NCBI GenBank assembly: GCA_009649675.1
Contig: WJPL01000001.1
Location: forward strand, 2,190,469 to 2,254,468
DNA: 64,000 nucleotides
Direction: 5' to 3'
Source of the DNA: Alphaproteobacteria bacterium HT1-32
Lineage (GTDB): Bacteria; Pseudomonadota; Alphaproteobacteria; Rhodospirillales; HT1-32
The notes below the pieces were generated by a model that made no database searches, was not told the origin of the DNA, and saw only the letters and a list, made by a program, of their open reading frames with translations. Below are positions 1 through 9,088 of the stretch, piece after piece; within the stretch, counting starts at the first letter, position 1; each line of letters opens with the position of its first letter. The position numbers and the translations under genes are program-made.

Positions 1-1
1 C

Positions 2-973
2 TCCAAAACCGAGTCGCCGGTTATTCTGCAGGCCAGCCGCGGTGCCCGCGCTTACGCCAATGATATTGTGCTGCGCCACCTCATTCAGGCGGCTGTTGAA
101 ATGTACCCGGATATCCCGGTCTGCATGCATCAGGATCACGGTAATAATTCCGCCACCTGCTTCTCTGCCATTCAGAACGGCTTCACCTCCGTCATGATGG
201 ACGGCTCGCTGGAAGAAGATGGCAAGACCCCGGCTTCCTACGACTATAATGTCGAAGTCACGGCGAAGGTCGCTGAGACCGCGCATCAGGTTGGTGTGTC
301 TGTTGAGGGTGAACTGGGCTGCCTTGGTTCGCTTGAGACCGGCGAAGGCGAGAAGGAAGACGGTCACGGCTTCGAGGGCAAGCTCGACAAGGATATGCTG
401 CTGACCGATCCGGAACAGGCCGCCGATTTCATCAGCCGTACCCATTGCGATGCGCTGGCCGTTGCCATCGGCACCAGCCACGGCGCCTATAAGTTTTCCC
501 GCAAGCCGACCGGCGACATTCTCGCCATGAACGTCATCAAGGCGATTCACGAGAAGCTGCCGGACACGCATCTGGTCATGCATGGCTCTTCTTCCGTACC
601 GCAGGACCTGCAGGACATCATCAACGAGTTTGGTGGTGAAATGCCGCAGACCTATGGTGTGCCGGTTGAGGAAATCGTCGAAGGCATCAAGTTCGGTGTC
701 CGTAAGATCAACATCGACACCGACAACCGGATGGCCATCACCGGCATGTACCGGAAAGTCGCTGCCGAGAAGAAAGCGGAAATCGATCCCCGGGCCTTCA
801 ACAAGCCGGCCATCGCCGCGATGGAGAAAGTCTGCATCGCACGGTTTGAATCCTTCAACACCGCCGGTCAGGCCAGCAAGCTGAAAGCCATCCCGCTCTC
901 CGACATGGCCGCCCGCTACGCCTCCGGCTCGCTGGCCCCGTCAGTCAAGCAGTCACAGGCTGCTGCACAGTAA
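2..973 (+). CDS. fba: Fructose-bisphosphate aldolase, class II (5' truncated by window edge)
   Basis: Class II, Zn-dependent aldolase that interconverts fructose 1,6-bisphosphate with DHAP and glyceraldehyde 3-phosphate in glycolysis and gluconeogenesis. The reading frame is open from base 2, so about 30 N-terminal residues lie outside the window; 323 residues are visible. Metal-site segments are present: [24 protein letters not shown] and VMHGSSSVP, followed by the phosphate-site segment KINIDTDNR. The sequence resembles the Calvin-cycle subtype (CbbA-like), but no other Calvin-cycle gene is in view, so a central glycolytic role is the safer reading. A strong terminator follows the stop codon, so the gene ends its transcription unit. 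Confidence 0.93.
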   Translation, partial: SKTESPVILQASRGARAYANDIVLRHLIQAAVEMYPDIPVCMHQDHGNNSATCFSAIQNGFTSVMMDGSLEEDGKTPASYDYNVEVTAKVAETAHQVGVSVEGELGCLGSLETGEGEKEDGHGFEGKLDKDMLLTDPEQAADFISRTHCDALAVAIGTSHGAYKFSRKPTGDILAMNVIKAIHEKLPDTHLVMHGSSSVPQDLQDIINEFGGEMPQTYGVPVEEIVEGIKFGVRKINIDTDNRMAITGMYRKVAAEKKAEIDPRAFNKPAIAAMEKVCIARFESFNTAGQASKLKAIPLSDMAARYASGSLAPSVKQSQAAAQ

Positions 974-995
974 GTACAGGTTACCGTGTTATCCA

Positions 996-1039
996 AAACC
1001 CGTTGTTCCGGATCAGTTTCGGGACAACGGGTTTTTTTT
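996..1039 (+). terminator. Intrinsic terminator of fba
   Basis: AACCCGTTGTTCC and its near-complement GGGACAACGGGTT form a long stem around a short loop, followed directly by a run of eight T residues. It lies about 25 bases after the aldolase stop codon. Confidence 0.88.
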
Positions 1040-1087
1040 ATGCCTTTCAGAACTCCTCTGACATCACTGTGAGGATTGCCGGGAAAG

Positions 1088-1275
1088 ATCCTGAAACGAG
1101 TTCAGGATGAGGCTGGCAGGGCTGACAACCAAGGCTGGCTGTAAAAGGCCGGGGTCAGATGTCTTGCCCCTTCTCTTTTTCGCTCCTTTTTCCCTCATCC
1201 TGAATCCAGTTCAGGATCCCTCACAATTGACACTCCGGCTGTTGTCGGACGTTCCTGAAACGAGTTCAGGGCAGG
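1088..1275. repeat. Cluster of three REP-like palindromes
   Basis: Three copies of a short imperfect palindrome with CTGAA...TTCAG arms lie in 190 bases: 1088-1112 (TCCTGAAACGAGTTCAGGA core), 1192-1220 (TCCTGAATCCAGTTCAGGA core, inverted relative to the first: CCTCAT precedes it where ATGAGG follows copy 1) and 1251-1275 (again with ACGAG). The core resembles intergenic REP elements of the form CATCCTGAACTTGTTTCAGG that are abundant in alphaproteobacteria. The rest of the 974-1363 gap holds only the fba terminator and the ltnD promoter region; a 60-codon frame across the repeats has no coding character. Confidence 0.65.
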
Positions 1276-1363
1276 GAGGGGTAATATGATCTGTGGTTAC
1301 GCTCAGGTCTTTGCTTTCGGGTGGAAAGCCGGATGATGTGGGCAATGAACGGGAGAATGACGG

Positions 1364-2272
1364 ATGGGTGATATGATGCGGATTGGCGTGTTTGGTCTGG
1401 GATCGATGGGCTATGGCGTGGCGCAGTCGCTGCTGCGGGCCGGTCATCAGGTCTGGGGCTTTGATCCGAACCGGGCGCAGGTCGAGAAATTTGTTGGCGA
1501 AGGCGGCAAGACGGGTGTCGCGGCGGCGGTGGCTGACGACCTCGATATCGCCGTGCTGGTCGTCCTCAACGCCGACCAGACGCGGATGGTGCTGACCGGT
1601 GACGAGGGGCTGATCGGCCGGATGCCGGACGGTGCGGGGATTATCTCCTGCGCAACCGTGTCACCGGACTTTGCCCGCGAGATGGAGGCGGCGGCGGAAG
1701 CGGCAGACCTGCATTATCTCGATGCGCCGATATCCGGTGGCTCGGTGAAGGCGGCCGAGGGCAGGCTGTCGGTGATGGCGGCAGGCCGGCCCGCAGCCTT
1801 TGCCGCCGTGAAACCGGCACTGGACGCTATGGCGGAGACGATATTCCAGCTGGGTGACAGCGCCGGGCCGGGTTCGGCCATGAAGGCAGTGAACCAGTTG
1901 CTGGCCGGTGTGCATATCGCGGCGATGGGTGAAGCCATGACCTTCGGCATGACACAGGGTGTGGACCCGGCGAAGCTTGTCGAGGTGATCAGTCAGTGCG
2001 CCGGAACCTCCTGGATGTTCGAGAACCGGGCACCGCATGTGGTCAGGGGCGATTACACGCCCCATTCGGCGATCAATATCTGGCCGAAAGATCTGGGCAT
2101 CGTGCTGGACATTGCCCGTCAGGCAAAGTTCGGGGCTCCGCTGACCGCGGCCGCCCTGCAACAGTTTCTGGCCGCCGCCGGGTCCGGGCTGGGTGGTGAG
2201 GATGATGCCGCCGTGGCCAAGGTCTATGCCCGCAATGCCGGACTGACCCTGCCGGAAGGAGAGAACAAATGA
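1364..2272 (+). CDS. ltnD: L-threonate dehydrogenase-like NAD-dependent beta-hydroxyacid dehydrogenase
   Basis: Member of the 3-hydroxyisobutyrate dehydrogenase superfamily (302 aa). The N-terminal Rossmann motif is GVFGLGSMGYG (about residues 7-17), the substrate motif DAPISGGSVKAAEG follows, and the catalytic lysine lies in GSAMKAVNQ. The stretches NQLLAGVHIAAMGEAM and SWMFENRAPH...YTPHSA are characteristic of LtnD, which oxidises L-threonate to 2-oxo-tetronate, rather than of MmsB or GarR. It overlaps the next gene by 4 bases (ATGA), and that gene encodes an OtnI-type isomerase, the next step of the pathway. No OtnK kinase or OtnC aldolase follows, so tartronate-semialdehyde reductase (with hydroxypyruvate isomerase) remains an alternative. 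A GGGAG ribosome site precedes the chosen ATG. Confidence 0.78.
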   Translation: MGDMMRIGVFGLGSMGYGVAQSLLRAGHQVWGFDPNRAQVEKFVGEGGKTGVAAAVADDLDIAVLVVLNADQTRMVLTGDEGLIGRMPDGAGIISCATVSPDFAREMEAAAEAADLHYLDAPISGGSVKAAEGRLSVMAAGRPAAFAAVKPALDAMAETIFQLGDSAGPGSAMKAVNQLLAGVHIAAMGEAMTFGMTQGVDPAKLVEVISQCAGTSWMFENRAPHVVRGDYTPHSAINIWPKDLGIVLDIARQAKFGAPLTAAALQQFLAAAGSGLGGEDDAAVAKVYARNAGLTLPEGENK

Positions 2273-3030
2273 GCTTTCGTTTTTCGGCCAATACCGGGTT
2301 CCTGTTCAAGGAGCGCCCGTTCATGGATCGCATCCGTGCGGCGAAAACAGCGGGTTTTGATGCACTGGAATTTCACGACGAGGCGCGGGGTGAAGACCCG
2401 GCAGCCCTTGATGATCTGCTGGCAGAGGTGGGTCTGCCGGTTTGCGGGATGAATGTCCGGATGGAGGGTAAGCCGGGCTGTTCTGCCATTCCCGGGCAGG
2501 AGGATCAGTTCCGGAAAGATATTGATGAAGCCGCCGGGATTGCCGGGCGCATTGATGCCGGGGCCATTCATGTGCTGGCCGGTGTGGCAGAGGGGGCGGA
2601 AGCGCGGGCGACTTATATCAGAAATCTGACTGTCGCGCTGGAGGCAACGGACAGAACGATCCTGATCGAACCGCTTTGTCAGACCGCGATGTCCGGTTAT
2701 TTCCTTCGCACAGTGGAGCAGGCGGCAGAGATCATCGCAGAGATCGGAAATCCCCGCCTGAAGATCATGTTCGACTGTTTTCATGTCGGGATGGAAGATG
2801 GCCCGTCAGAAGTTGCAGACCTGTTCCGCAAACATGCGGGTATTATCGGTCATGTACAGATCGCGTCGATACCGGACCGGGTTGAACCGCTGTCCGGCAA
2901 CCTGCTCTATCCGAATCTGCTGCCGGCGTTCCAGGCTGCCGGATATCAGGGGGCTTTTGGCTGCGAATATATTCCGGCGGGTGGCGATGATGATGCCGGG
3001 CTGGCCCGCCTCCGGCACTCTCTGCTGTAA
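2269..3030 (+). CDS. otnI: 2-oxo-tetronate isomerase / hydroxypyruvate isomerase family protein
   Basis: TIM-barrel sugar-phosphate isomerase-type protein of 253 aa. Family signatures include SANTGFLFKE at the start, ILIEPLCQ, LKIMFDCFHVG, GHVQIASIPDR (metal and substrate ligands) and FGCEYIP near the end. In four-carbon acid-sugar catabolism OtnI converts 2-oxo-tetronate to 3-oxo-tetronate; its close homologue Hyi interconverts hydroxypyruvate and tartronate semialdehyde. It is translationally coupled to ltnD through a 4-base overlap. The pair matches two consecutive steps of L-threonate use, which favours OtnI over Hyi, though the remaining enzymes are not here. The gene ends convergently with gabD. 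Confidence 0.72.
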   Translation: MSFRFSANTGFLFKERPFMDRIRAAKTAGFDALEFHDEARGEDPAALDDLLAEVGLPVCGMNVRMEGKPGCSAIPGQEDQFRKDIDEAAGIAGRIDAGAIHVLAGVAEGAEARATYIRNLTVALEATDRTILIEPLCQTAMSGYFLRTVEQAAEIIAEIGNPRLKIMFDCFHVGMEDGPSEVADLFRKHAGIIGHVQIASIPDRVEPLSGNLLYPNLLPAFQAAGYQGAFGCEYIPAGGDDDAGLARLRHSLL

Positions 3031-3068
3031 TACCGAGAGGCCGGGGACGTGCCGGTTGGCCGTGGGCG

Positions 3069-4505
3069 TCAGACCATCGCCGTTACATAACGTGTTTCCA
3101 GATAGGCCTGAATGGCTTCGGCGCCGCCTTCGGTACCATAGCCGGAATCCTTGATTCCGCCGAACGGAACTTCCGGGAGGGACAGGCCCATATGGTTGAT
3201 GGTCAGCATGCCGCTTTCAACTTCCTGACCGAGCCGCTGAATGGTTTCGGCAGATGAGGAGAAAGCATAAGCCGCAAGGCCGAAGGGCAGGCGGTTGGCT
3301 TCGGCAATCGCGTCATCATGGCCGGAGAAGCGATTGATGACGGCGACCGGGCCGAACGGCTCGTCATTCATGATCTTGGCGTCTGTCGGTACGTCAGTCA
3401 GCACCGTCGGCTGGAAGAAATAGCCCTTGTTGCCGATGCGCTCGCCGCCGGTGGCAAGCTTCGCCCCTCTGCCGGTGGCGTCACTGATCATGTCCTCAAT
3501 GACGGGGATGCGGCGTTCGTTGGCCAGCGGGCCCATCTCTGTGCCGTCTTCCAGTCCGTTGCCGATCTTTACCTGCTCCATCCGGCTGACGAAGCTGGAA
3601 ATGAACTCGTCGGCAACCCCGTCCTGTACCAGAAAACGGGTTGGCGAGATGCAGACCTGACCGGCATTGCGGATCTTGAACGGTGCCATGATGTTGATGG
3701 CGCTTTTCAGATCAGCGTCATCATAGATGAGAACCGGCGCATGACCGCCCAGCTCCATGGTGGCACGTTTCATATGCTGTCCGGCAAGGGCGGCGAGATG
3801 CTTGCCGATGGGGGTCGATCCGGTGAAGGAAATCTTGCGGATGACCGGATGCGGAATCAGATATTCCGAGATTTCGGCAGGCACACCGTAAACAAGGCTG
3901 ATGACCTCTGCCGGAACGCCCGCATCGGCGAAGGCGCGGATCAGCTCAGCGGGTGAGGCCGGGGTTTCTTCCGGTGCCTTGACGATGATCGAACAGCCGG
4001 CTGCCAGCGCGGCAGAGAGCTTGCGGACGATCTGGTTGATCGGGAAGTTCCAGGGGGTGAAGGCGGCGACCGGGCCAACCGGCTGCTTGATCGCCATCTG
4101 GGTGACACCGGCGGCGCGGGCGGGGATGATCAGGCCATAGGCGCGGCGGGCTTCTTCGGCAAACCAGTCGATGGTGTCGGCTCCGCGCATGATCTCGCCC
4201 ACGGAATCGGCCAGCGGCTTGCCCTGTTCGCGGGTCATCAGCCAGCCGATGTCGTCGGCCCGTTCGCGCAGGATATTGGCGGCCTTGCGCATGATCTGGT
4301 AACGGTCGAAGGCAGGGGTGGCGCGCCAGATGGCGAAACCTTTCTCCGCCGCCGCAAGCGCCTCGTCCAGGTCCGCCGTGCCCGCCATGGCCAGACGGCC
4401 GATTTCTTCCTCGGTCGCCGGATCAATGACCGGCAGCGATTTACCCGCCTTGCCGTCACGCCATGTACCGTTGATGAAAAGCTTTACGTCAGGATAAGTC
4501 GGCAT
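3069..4505 (-). CDS. gabD: NAD(P)-dependent succinate-semialdehyde dehydrogenase
   Basis: Aldehyde dehydrogenase superfamily member of 478 aa. It carries the cofactor-binding [11 protein letters not shown], the catalytic glutamate segment [11 protein letters not shown], the nucleophilic cysteine in [12 protein letters not shown], and the C-terminal [17 protein letters not shown] typical of the GabD subgroup. It oxidises succinate semialdehyde to succinate, as in GABA breakdown; related substrates cannot be excluded because no gabT or transporter is adjacent. It stands alone: about 450 bases without genes lie upstream and otnI converges downstream. Confidence 0.85.
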   Translation of the reverse strand: MPTYPDVKLFINGTWRDGKAGKSLPVIDPATEEEIGRLAMAGTADLDEALAAAEKGFAIWRATPAFDRYQIMRKAANILRERADDIGWLMTREQGKPLADSVGEIMRGADTIDWFAEEARRAYGLIIPARAAGVTQMAIKQPVGPVAAFTPWNFPINQIVRKLSAALAAGCSIIVKAPEETPASPAELIRAFADAGVPAEVISLVYGVPAEISEYLIPHPVIRKISFTGSTPIGKHLAALAGQHMKRATMELGGHAPVLIYDDADLKSAINIMAPFKIRNAGQVCISPTRFLVQDGVADEFISSFVSRMEQVKIGNGLEDGTEMGPLANERRIPVIEDMISDATGRGAKLATGGERIGNKGYFFQPTVLTDVPTDAKIMNDEPFGPVAVINRFSGHDDAIAEANRLPFGLAAYAFSSSAETIQRLGQEVESGMLTINHMGLSLPEVPFGGIKDSGYGTEGGAEAIQAYLETRYVTAMV

Positions 4506-4943
4506 AAGAGAACCCTCGTCTGAATGTCAAAAGCACCGGCTGGTAACCGTGTCGCGGGAAAGGCACGGCGAAAGCCATGCGGGCAGCGAAGATACCGCCC
4601 GACAGACAGACTTGTCACGGCTTCGGTTCCAGACTGACAGCTTCTGAAGGTGCGGGCCAGATTCGAGCCGGTGTCCCGGATTTGCAGCCCGGTGCATGAA
4701 TCAATTCTATCACCGGCCAATCAGGTATCTGAGCCAAGGTGGTACGCAACCTTCCACATAACAACAGCTATGCAGGCGCCTGCAAAGCTGCTCACCTGAT
4801 CTGCGATTTCCCAGGTCACTTGGCTCGGCTGCATGATACTGCGCCGTGACTAAAAGAAAATGCCCCGGATTGACTTGCCGATCCGCCACACTTGACGAGT
4901 GGCCTGGTACTCATTGGCGGTTTGTTTTATGAGAATTCCCGCT
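4506..4943. other. Gene-free interval upstream of gabD
   Basis: Non-coding interval between gabD and the tRNA gene. It must hold the minus-strand promoter of gabD, but no convincing -35/-10 pair or operator stands out. A 78-codon minus-strand frame that starts here overlaps the gabD start and has no recognisable protein character. Confidence 0.5.
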
Positions 4944-4959
4944 AACCCTTTGAAAGGGT

Positions 4960-4960
<1 letters not shown>
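4944..4960 (-). terminator. Hairpin immediately 3' of tRNA-Lys
   Basis: AACCCTTT-G-AAAGGGTT is a perfect inverted repeat that abuts the CCA end of the tRNA. On the minus strand it follows the mature 3' end directly. No T run follows, so it may be a processing or weak termination hairpin rather than a classical terminator. Confidence 0.5.
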
Positions 4961-5035
<75 letters not shown>

Positions 5036-5123
5036 GCCTTAAGCGGAGACGCGGTTCTAGCGAAGGAGCGGGGGGCTGTCGAGATAAAATGCACGGGGAT
5101 GGCGTGAAAGGTGACGGTGGGGC

Positions 5124-5372
5124 CTAGTCAGACGGGGAATCGCTGCCCGGCATCCCGGTGACCGGGGAATCTGAAGGCTGCTCGGGGAGGTCATCTGCTG
5201 TGCCCTGCATCTCGCTCAGCAGATCGAGCAGGTCCGGGCTGAAAGCCCCGAGTTTCGACAGTTCTGTCAGATTGCCCTTGTCAGGATTATCAGGGGCAAC
5301 AATGCCGGTCCGGGGCGTGTCAGATGTGGCGTCTGTTCCGGTTACCGGTGTTTTCGTTTCGTTGTCGGCCAT
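5124..5372 (-). CDS. Small acidic, probably disordered protein
   Basis: Protein of 82 aa with no recognised family. It is rich in Asp, Thr, Pro, Ser and Gly, with one short hydrophobic segment (LSKLGAFSPDLLDLLSEM, about residues 39-56) that could be an amphipathic helix, and it has low-complexity ends. An excellent ribosome site (GGGAGGGGGAC) precedes the ATG, which is the main reason to believe it. It lies 130 bases downstream of rodA on the same strand and could be the last gene of the rod-shape operon. No function can be assigned. Confidence 0.6.
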   Translation of the reverse strand: MADNETKTPVTGTDATSDTPRTGIVAPDNPDKGNLTELSKLGAFSPDLLDLLSEMQGTADDLPEQPSDSPVTGMPGSDSPSD

Positions 5373-5502
5373 TGCGTCCCCCTCCCTTGTCGTCCCAGTC
5401 TATATTCAGGGCAGAGGGATGTTTTGGTAATCGTGGGAACTACGTAAGGGAAATAGCGTATTGCCGGAAGTGACGGATGTCACAGACAGGCCGGCCGGTT
5501 GC

Positions 5503-6651
5503 TCAGGTCTCTTCCTCGCCACGGCGACCGAAGGGCACGTCGCGGTGAATATAGACACACATCAGCAGGCCGAATCCCATCAGCAGGGTCAGCATTGCGG
5601 TCCCGCCATAGGAAATCAGCGGCAGGGGAACACCGACCACAGGGACCAGCCCCATGACCATGGCGATATTGATGAAGACATAGAGGAAGAAGGTGACGGT
5701 TACCCCCATGGCCAGCAACCGGCCAAAGTGGCTGCGCGATCGCATGGCGATGAAAACACCATAGATCAGCAGCAGGGCATAGAGACCGAGCAGACCCAGC
5801 CCGCCGATCATGCCGAATTCTTCCGCCAGCATGGTGAAGACGAAATCGGTCTGCTTTTCCGGCAGGAAGCTGAGATGGCTTTGTGTCCCCTGCAGGAAGC
5901 CCTTGCCGAACATGCCGCCGGATCCGAGGGCGATCTTGGATTGCAGGATATGATAGCCGGCACCCAGCGGATCGGTTTCCGGGTCCAGGAAGGTCAGCAC
6001 GCGCTGTTTCTGATAGTCGCGCAGGAACTGCCAGGCAATCGGGATAGAGGCGAGAGCGGCCACGCCACCGGCAATAAAGACCCACAGCCGGACCCCGGCC
6101 AGAAACATCAGCACAATCCCGCCGGCCGCCAGCATCATCGCGGTCCCGAGGTCGGGCTGACGCAGTACCAGGGCGGTGGGCATCAGGATCATGATGATCG
6201 GTGGAATGAACGAGGTAACGCGGTTGACGTCTTCCAGATTGATGCCGTGAAAATAGCGGGCCAGTGCAAGGACGAGAGCTATTTTCATCAGCTCGGAAGG
6301 CTGAACCTGTATCGGGCCGACGGCAATCCAGCGCTGTGCGCCCATGCCGATGGAACCAAACACTTCCACAGCGATCAGCAGGACAAGTACCACGACATAG
6401 GCCAGATAGGCGGATCGCAGCCAGAATCTGATATCCAGCAGGGCGATGAACAGCATGATGGCCATGCCGACACCGAAACGCGCCATCTGTCGTGTGGCCC
6501 ATGGGTCAAAGTTTCCGTTGGCGGCGGAATACATCATCGCGAAGCCGACGGAGGCCGTTGCCAGAATGAGCAGGATCAGCGACCAGTTGATCTGCCAGAT
6601 CTTCTCCCGCAGGGTCATTTCGCTTGTGCGGCTGGAAATCAGGCCCCTCAC
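5503..6651 (-). CDS. rodA: Rod shape-determining peptidoglycan glycosyltransferase RodA
   Basis: SEDS-family integral membrane protein (382 aa from the GTG) that polymerises lipid II into glycan strands for side-wall elongation, working with PBP2. Multiple membrane segments and the SEDS signatures GIVLMFLAGVR, FPADG-like loops and the C-terminal VVGVPLPLISYGGTAML are visible. The GTG at 6649-6651 overlaps the mrdA stop codon (GTGA); an ATG 11 codons inside (position 6618, MTLREKIW) is an equally plausible start and fits the family N-terminus better. It is the last enzyme gene of mreBCD-mrdA-rodA. Confidence 0.95.
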   Translation of the reverse strand: MRGLISSRTSEMTLREKIWQINWSLILLILATASVGFAMMYSAANGNFDPWATRQMARFGVGMAIMLFIALLDIRFWLRSAYLAYVVVLVLLIAVEVFGSIGMGAQRWIAVGPIQVQPSELMKIALVLALARYFHGINLEDVNRVTSFIPPIIMILMPTALVLRQPDLGTAMMLAAGGIVLMFLAGVRLWVFIAGGVAALASIPIAWQFLRDYQKQRVLTFLDPETDPLGAGYHILQSKIALGSGGMFGKGFLQGTQSHLSFLPEKQTDFVFTMLAEEFGMIGGLGLLGLYALLLIYGVFIAMRSRSHFGRLLAMGVTVTFFLYVFINIAMVMGLVPVVGVPLPLISYGGTAMLTLLMGFGLLMCVYIHRDVPFGRRGEEET

Positions 6652-8570
6652 AGGGATCGCCCTGTCAGGCTGGCGGCTTGCAGCGGAGAATCTTCTCCGC
6701 CCGGCTGATCTTTGTCGCTGGCGACTGTTTTGGGTGGCAGCGGTGGCAGAATGCTGCGGCGCTGGACTTCCTCAAGTACGTCCCGGGCAATCGGGGCGGC
6801 GGCGGCAGAGCCGCTGCCGCCATGCTCGACAACCACCGATACAGCATAGCGGGGTGCCCCGACCGGTGCGTAACCCACGAAGAGGGCATGGTCGCGTTCA
6901 CGCCATTCCAGTTCTTCATTCTTCAGGACGCGGGTGTCGCGTTCGGATTTTGAAATACGCCGGACCTGTGCCGTGCCGGTCTTGCCGCCCATCTTCATGG
7001 TCTCGTCTTCGATCCTTGAAGATTTTGCGGTTCCTTTCGGACTGTTGACGACTGCGGCCATGGCATCCGCGACGAGTTTCAGCGACCGCGGGGAAACATC
7101 AATCCGGGCCGGCTCGTAGGCATGTGCCGGTTTGCCGCCGATGGTACGGGTCAGGTGAGGCTGGACGGCCATCCCGCCATTGACCAGCCGGGCGGTCATG
7201 ACTGCGAGTTGCAGGGGGGTGGTCAGCACATAGCCCTGACCGATGCCGGCAATCAGTGTTTCACCTTTCTGCCAGGGCTGGCCAATAGTTGCCGCCTTCC
7301 AGTCCCGTGTCGGGATGACGCCGGAGCGGGCACCGGGCAGATCGATATCAACCGGCTCTCCCAGTCCGAACCGGCGCGACATTTCGGCGATCCGGTCGAT
7401 GCCGAGGCGTTTGGCGATTTCATAGAAATAGATATCACAGGACTGCTCGATCGCTTCGTGCATGTCCATATGGCCGTGGCCCCATTTTTTCCAGCAATGG
7501 AACCTGGCATTCCCCAGTTCTGTCACGCCGTTACAGAAGACGGTCTGATCCGGGGCGATGATGCCGGCTTCCAGTGCAGCGAGTGCCACGACCATCTTGA
7601 AGGTTGAGCCGGGCGGATACTGGCCCACCAGAGCCTTGTTGATCAGTGGCGATTTCTCATTGTTCACCAGAGACCGCCAGTAGGTGGTGGTCAGCCCCTT
7701 GTTGAAGGCATTGGGGTCGAAACCCGGCTGGGAACTCATGGCGAGAATTTCGCCGGTATGTATGTCGAGGACGACAACGGCGGCACTTTCCTCGCCAACC
7801 CGTTGTTCCACAAACTTCTGGAGTTCCACATCAATCGTCAGTTCGACCTCGACGCCGGGCTCGCCCTCTTTGCGTTCCAGTTCCCGCTTGATGCGGCCCA
7901 ACGCATTGACCTCGACCTGACTGGTACCACCGGCCCCGCGCAGGGCCAGATCATGGACCTTCTCCACCCCGGCCTTGCCGATCCGAAAGCCTGGCAGTTC
8001 CAGCAGGGGGTCACCGGTCAGGTCCGTCTCGGAGACCTGGGCGACATAACCGAGCACATGGGCAAGTGTTTCGCCGTTCGGATAATTCCGGCTTTGTCCG
8101 ACATCAATATCAATGCCCGGAAGATCCGGTGAATTAACCTGAATGCTGGCGACTTCTTCCCATGTCAGGTTTTCGACGACCTTGATGGGAACGAAGCTGC
8201 GCCGTCTGCGGGCATCGCGCAGCACGCGCTGGATATCTTTCGGGCTGATATCGACAATCTGCGACAAGCGCTCCAGCGTTGCCTTCATCCCGCCGGCCTT
8301 TTCCGTGTCTTCGGCAACAATCAGAACACGATAATTGATTTCATTATCAGCAAGAGGTTTGCCGAACCGGTCGAGAATACGGCCGCGCGGGGGTGGCAGC
8401 AGGCGGATATTGATGCGATTTTCATCTGCCAGGGTGGCGTATCGGCTGCCTTCGATAATCTGGAGATAATACATGCGCCCGGCCAGCCCGCCGAGCAGGG
8501 CGAGTTTGGCAACACCCAGAAAGGCGGCGCGACGGCCGAACAGCTTTGCGCGGTCCGTATCGCGATTCAT
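6648..8570 (-). CDS. mrdA: Penicillin-binding protein 2 (peptidoglycan transpeptidase)
   Basis: Class B PBP of 640 aa that cross-links new glycan during elongation as RodA's partner. An N-terminal anchor helix (FLGVAKLALLGGLAGRMYYLQII) is followed by the dimerisation domain and the transpeptidase domain with PGSTFKM (SxxK nucleophile), QSCD (SxN equivalent) and GGKTGTAQ (KTG). The start at 8570 (MNRDTDRAKLF) was chosen because its ATG overlaps the mreD stop (ATGA). A longer frame upstream only reads through mreD out of frame. Confidence 0.95.
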   Translation of the reverse strand: MNRDTDRAKLFGRRAAFLGVAKLALLGGLAGRMYYLQIIEGSRYATLADENRINIRLLPPPRGRILDRFGKPLADNEINYRVLIVAEDTEKAGGMKATLERLSQIVDISPKDIQRVLRDARRRRSFVPIKVVENLTWEEVASIQVNSPDLPGIDIDVGQSRNYPNGETLAHVLGYVAQVSETDLTGDPLLELPGFRIGKAGVEKVHDLALRGAGGTSQVEVNALGRIKRELERKEGEPGVEVELTIDVELQKFVEQRVGEESAAVVVLDIHTGEILAMSSQPGFDPNAFNKGLTTTYWRSLVNNEKSPLINKALVGQYPPGSTFKMVVALAALEAGIIAPDQTVFCNGVTELGNARFHCWKKWGHGHMDMHEAIEQSCDIYFYEIAKRLGIDRIAEMSRRFGLGEPVDIDLPGARSGVIPTRDWKAATIGQPWQKGETLIAGIGQGYVLTTPLQLAVMTARLVNGGMAVQPHLTRTIGGKPAHAYEPARIDVSPRSLKLVADAMAAVVNSPKGTAKSSRIEDETMKMGGKTGTAQVRRISKSERDTRVLKNEELEWRERDHALFVGYAPVGAPRYAVSVVVEHGGSGSAAAAPIARDVLEEVQRRSILPPLPPKTVASDKDQPGGEDSPLQAASLTGRSL

Positions 8571-9088
8571 ATTTCCTGCCTCAGCGCGGCATATTGCAGA
8601 CGGGCCAGCAGCCAGTTCAGCAGCGGATAGAGACCGATCATGATCAGATACTGGAAGATGACAGGCCGAAACGGAACAAGGGCACCGTCGAACATGGATA
8701 CCAGCAGCCAGAAAAGCAGCATGGCCGGTGCGGTCACCATGCCGAACCCCCACCAGCTGATCAGAAAGCTTTTCCCGTAGAATACGGCACTCTGCGCAGA
8801 GATTCCGCCCTGCATCAGCAACAGGATCAGGGCGCCGACCCCCAGCGGTGTACCAAGGATGGCATCCTGAAAAAGCCCGAGAAGGAAGGCCATTGATGCC
8901 GGTACCAGATCGGGCCGGTGAACGGCCCAGTAAAAGATCGCAGGCAGCGACAACATCGGTGCAATGACACCCCAGAAGGGGAGGTGAACCGGCATGGCAC
9001 TGATCAGGATCAGGAGCAGGACACTCAGGCAGGGGACGATCTGACGTGCGACGTGATCGAGCCTCTGGCTGAAAGTTAAGGGGGTCAT
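8567..9088 (-). CDS. mreD: Rod shape-determining membrane protein MreD
   Basis: Small integral membrane protein of 173 aa with five to six hydrophobic segments and the MreD-like sequence GLFQDAILGTPLGVGAL. MreD belongs to the elongasome that couples cytoplasmic MreB to MreC, PBP2 and RodA. It overlaps mreC upstream and mrdA downstream, both by ATGA-type junctions, so it is translationally coupled. Confidence 0.93.
   Translation of the reverse strand: MTPLTFSQRLDHVARQIVPCLSVLLLILISAMPVHLPFWGVIAPMLSLPAIFYWAVHRPDLVPASMAFLLGLFQDAILGTPLGVGALILLLMQGGISAQSAVFYGKSFLISWWGFGMVTAPAMLLFWLLVSMFDGALVPFRPVIFQYLIMIGLYPLLNWLLARLQYAALRQEI

Noticed and set aside
1107-1289. 60-codon frame in the gap after fba
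   Set aside because: It runs through the REP-like palindromes and has no good start or family.
4484-4720. 78-codon minus-strand frame before gabD
   Set aside because: It overlaps the gabD start, has no ribosome site and no recognisable sequence.
5461-6708. 415-codon plus-strand frame
   Set aside because: It is wholly antisense to rodA, whose SEDS motifs are clear. Its translation is rich in Gln, His and Asp, a usual artefact of reading opposite a hydrophobic gene in GC-rich DNA.
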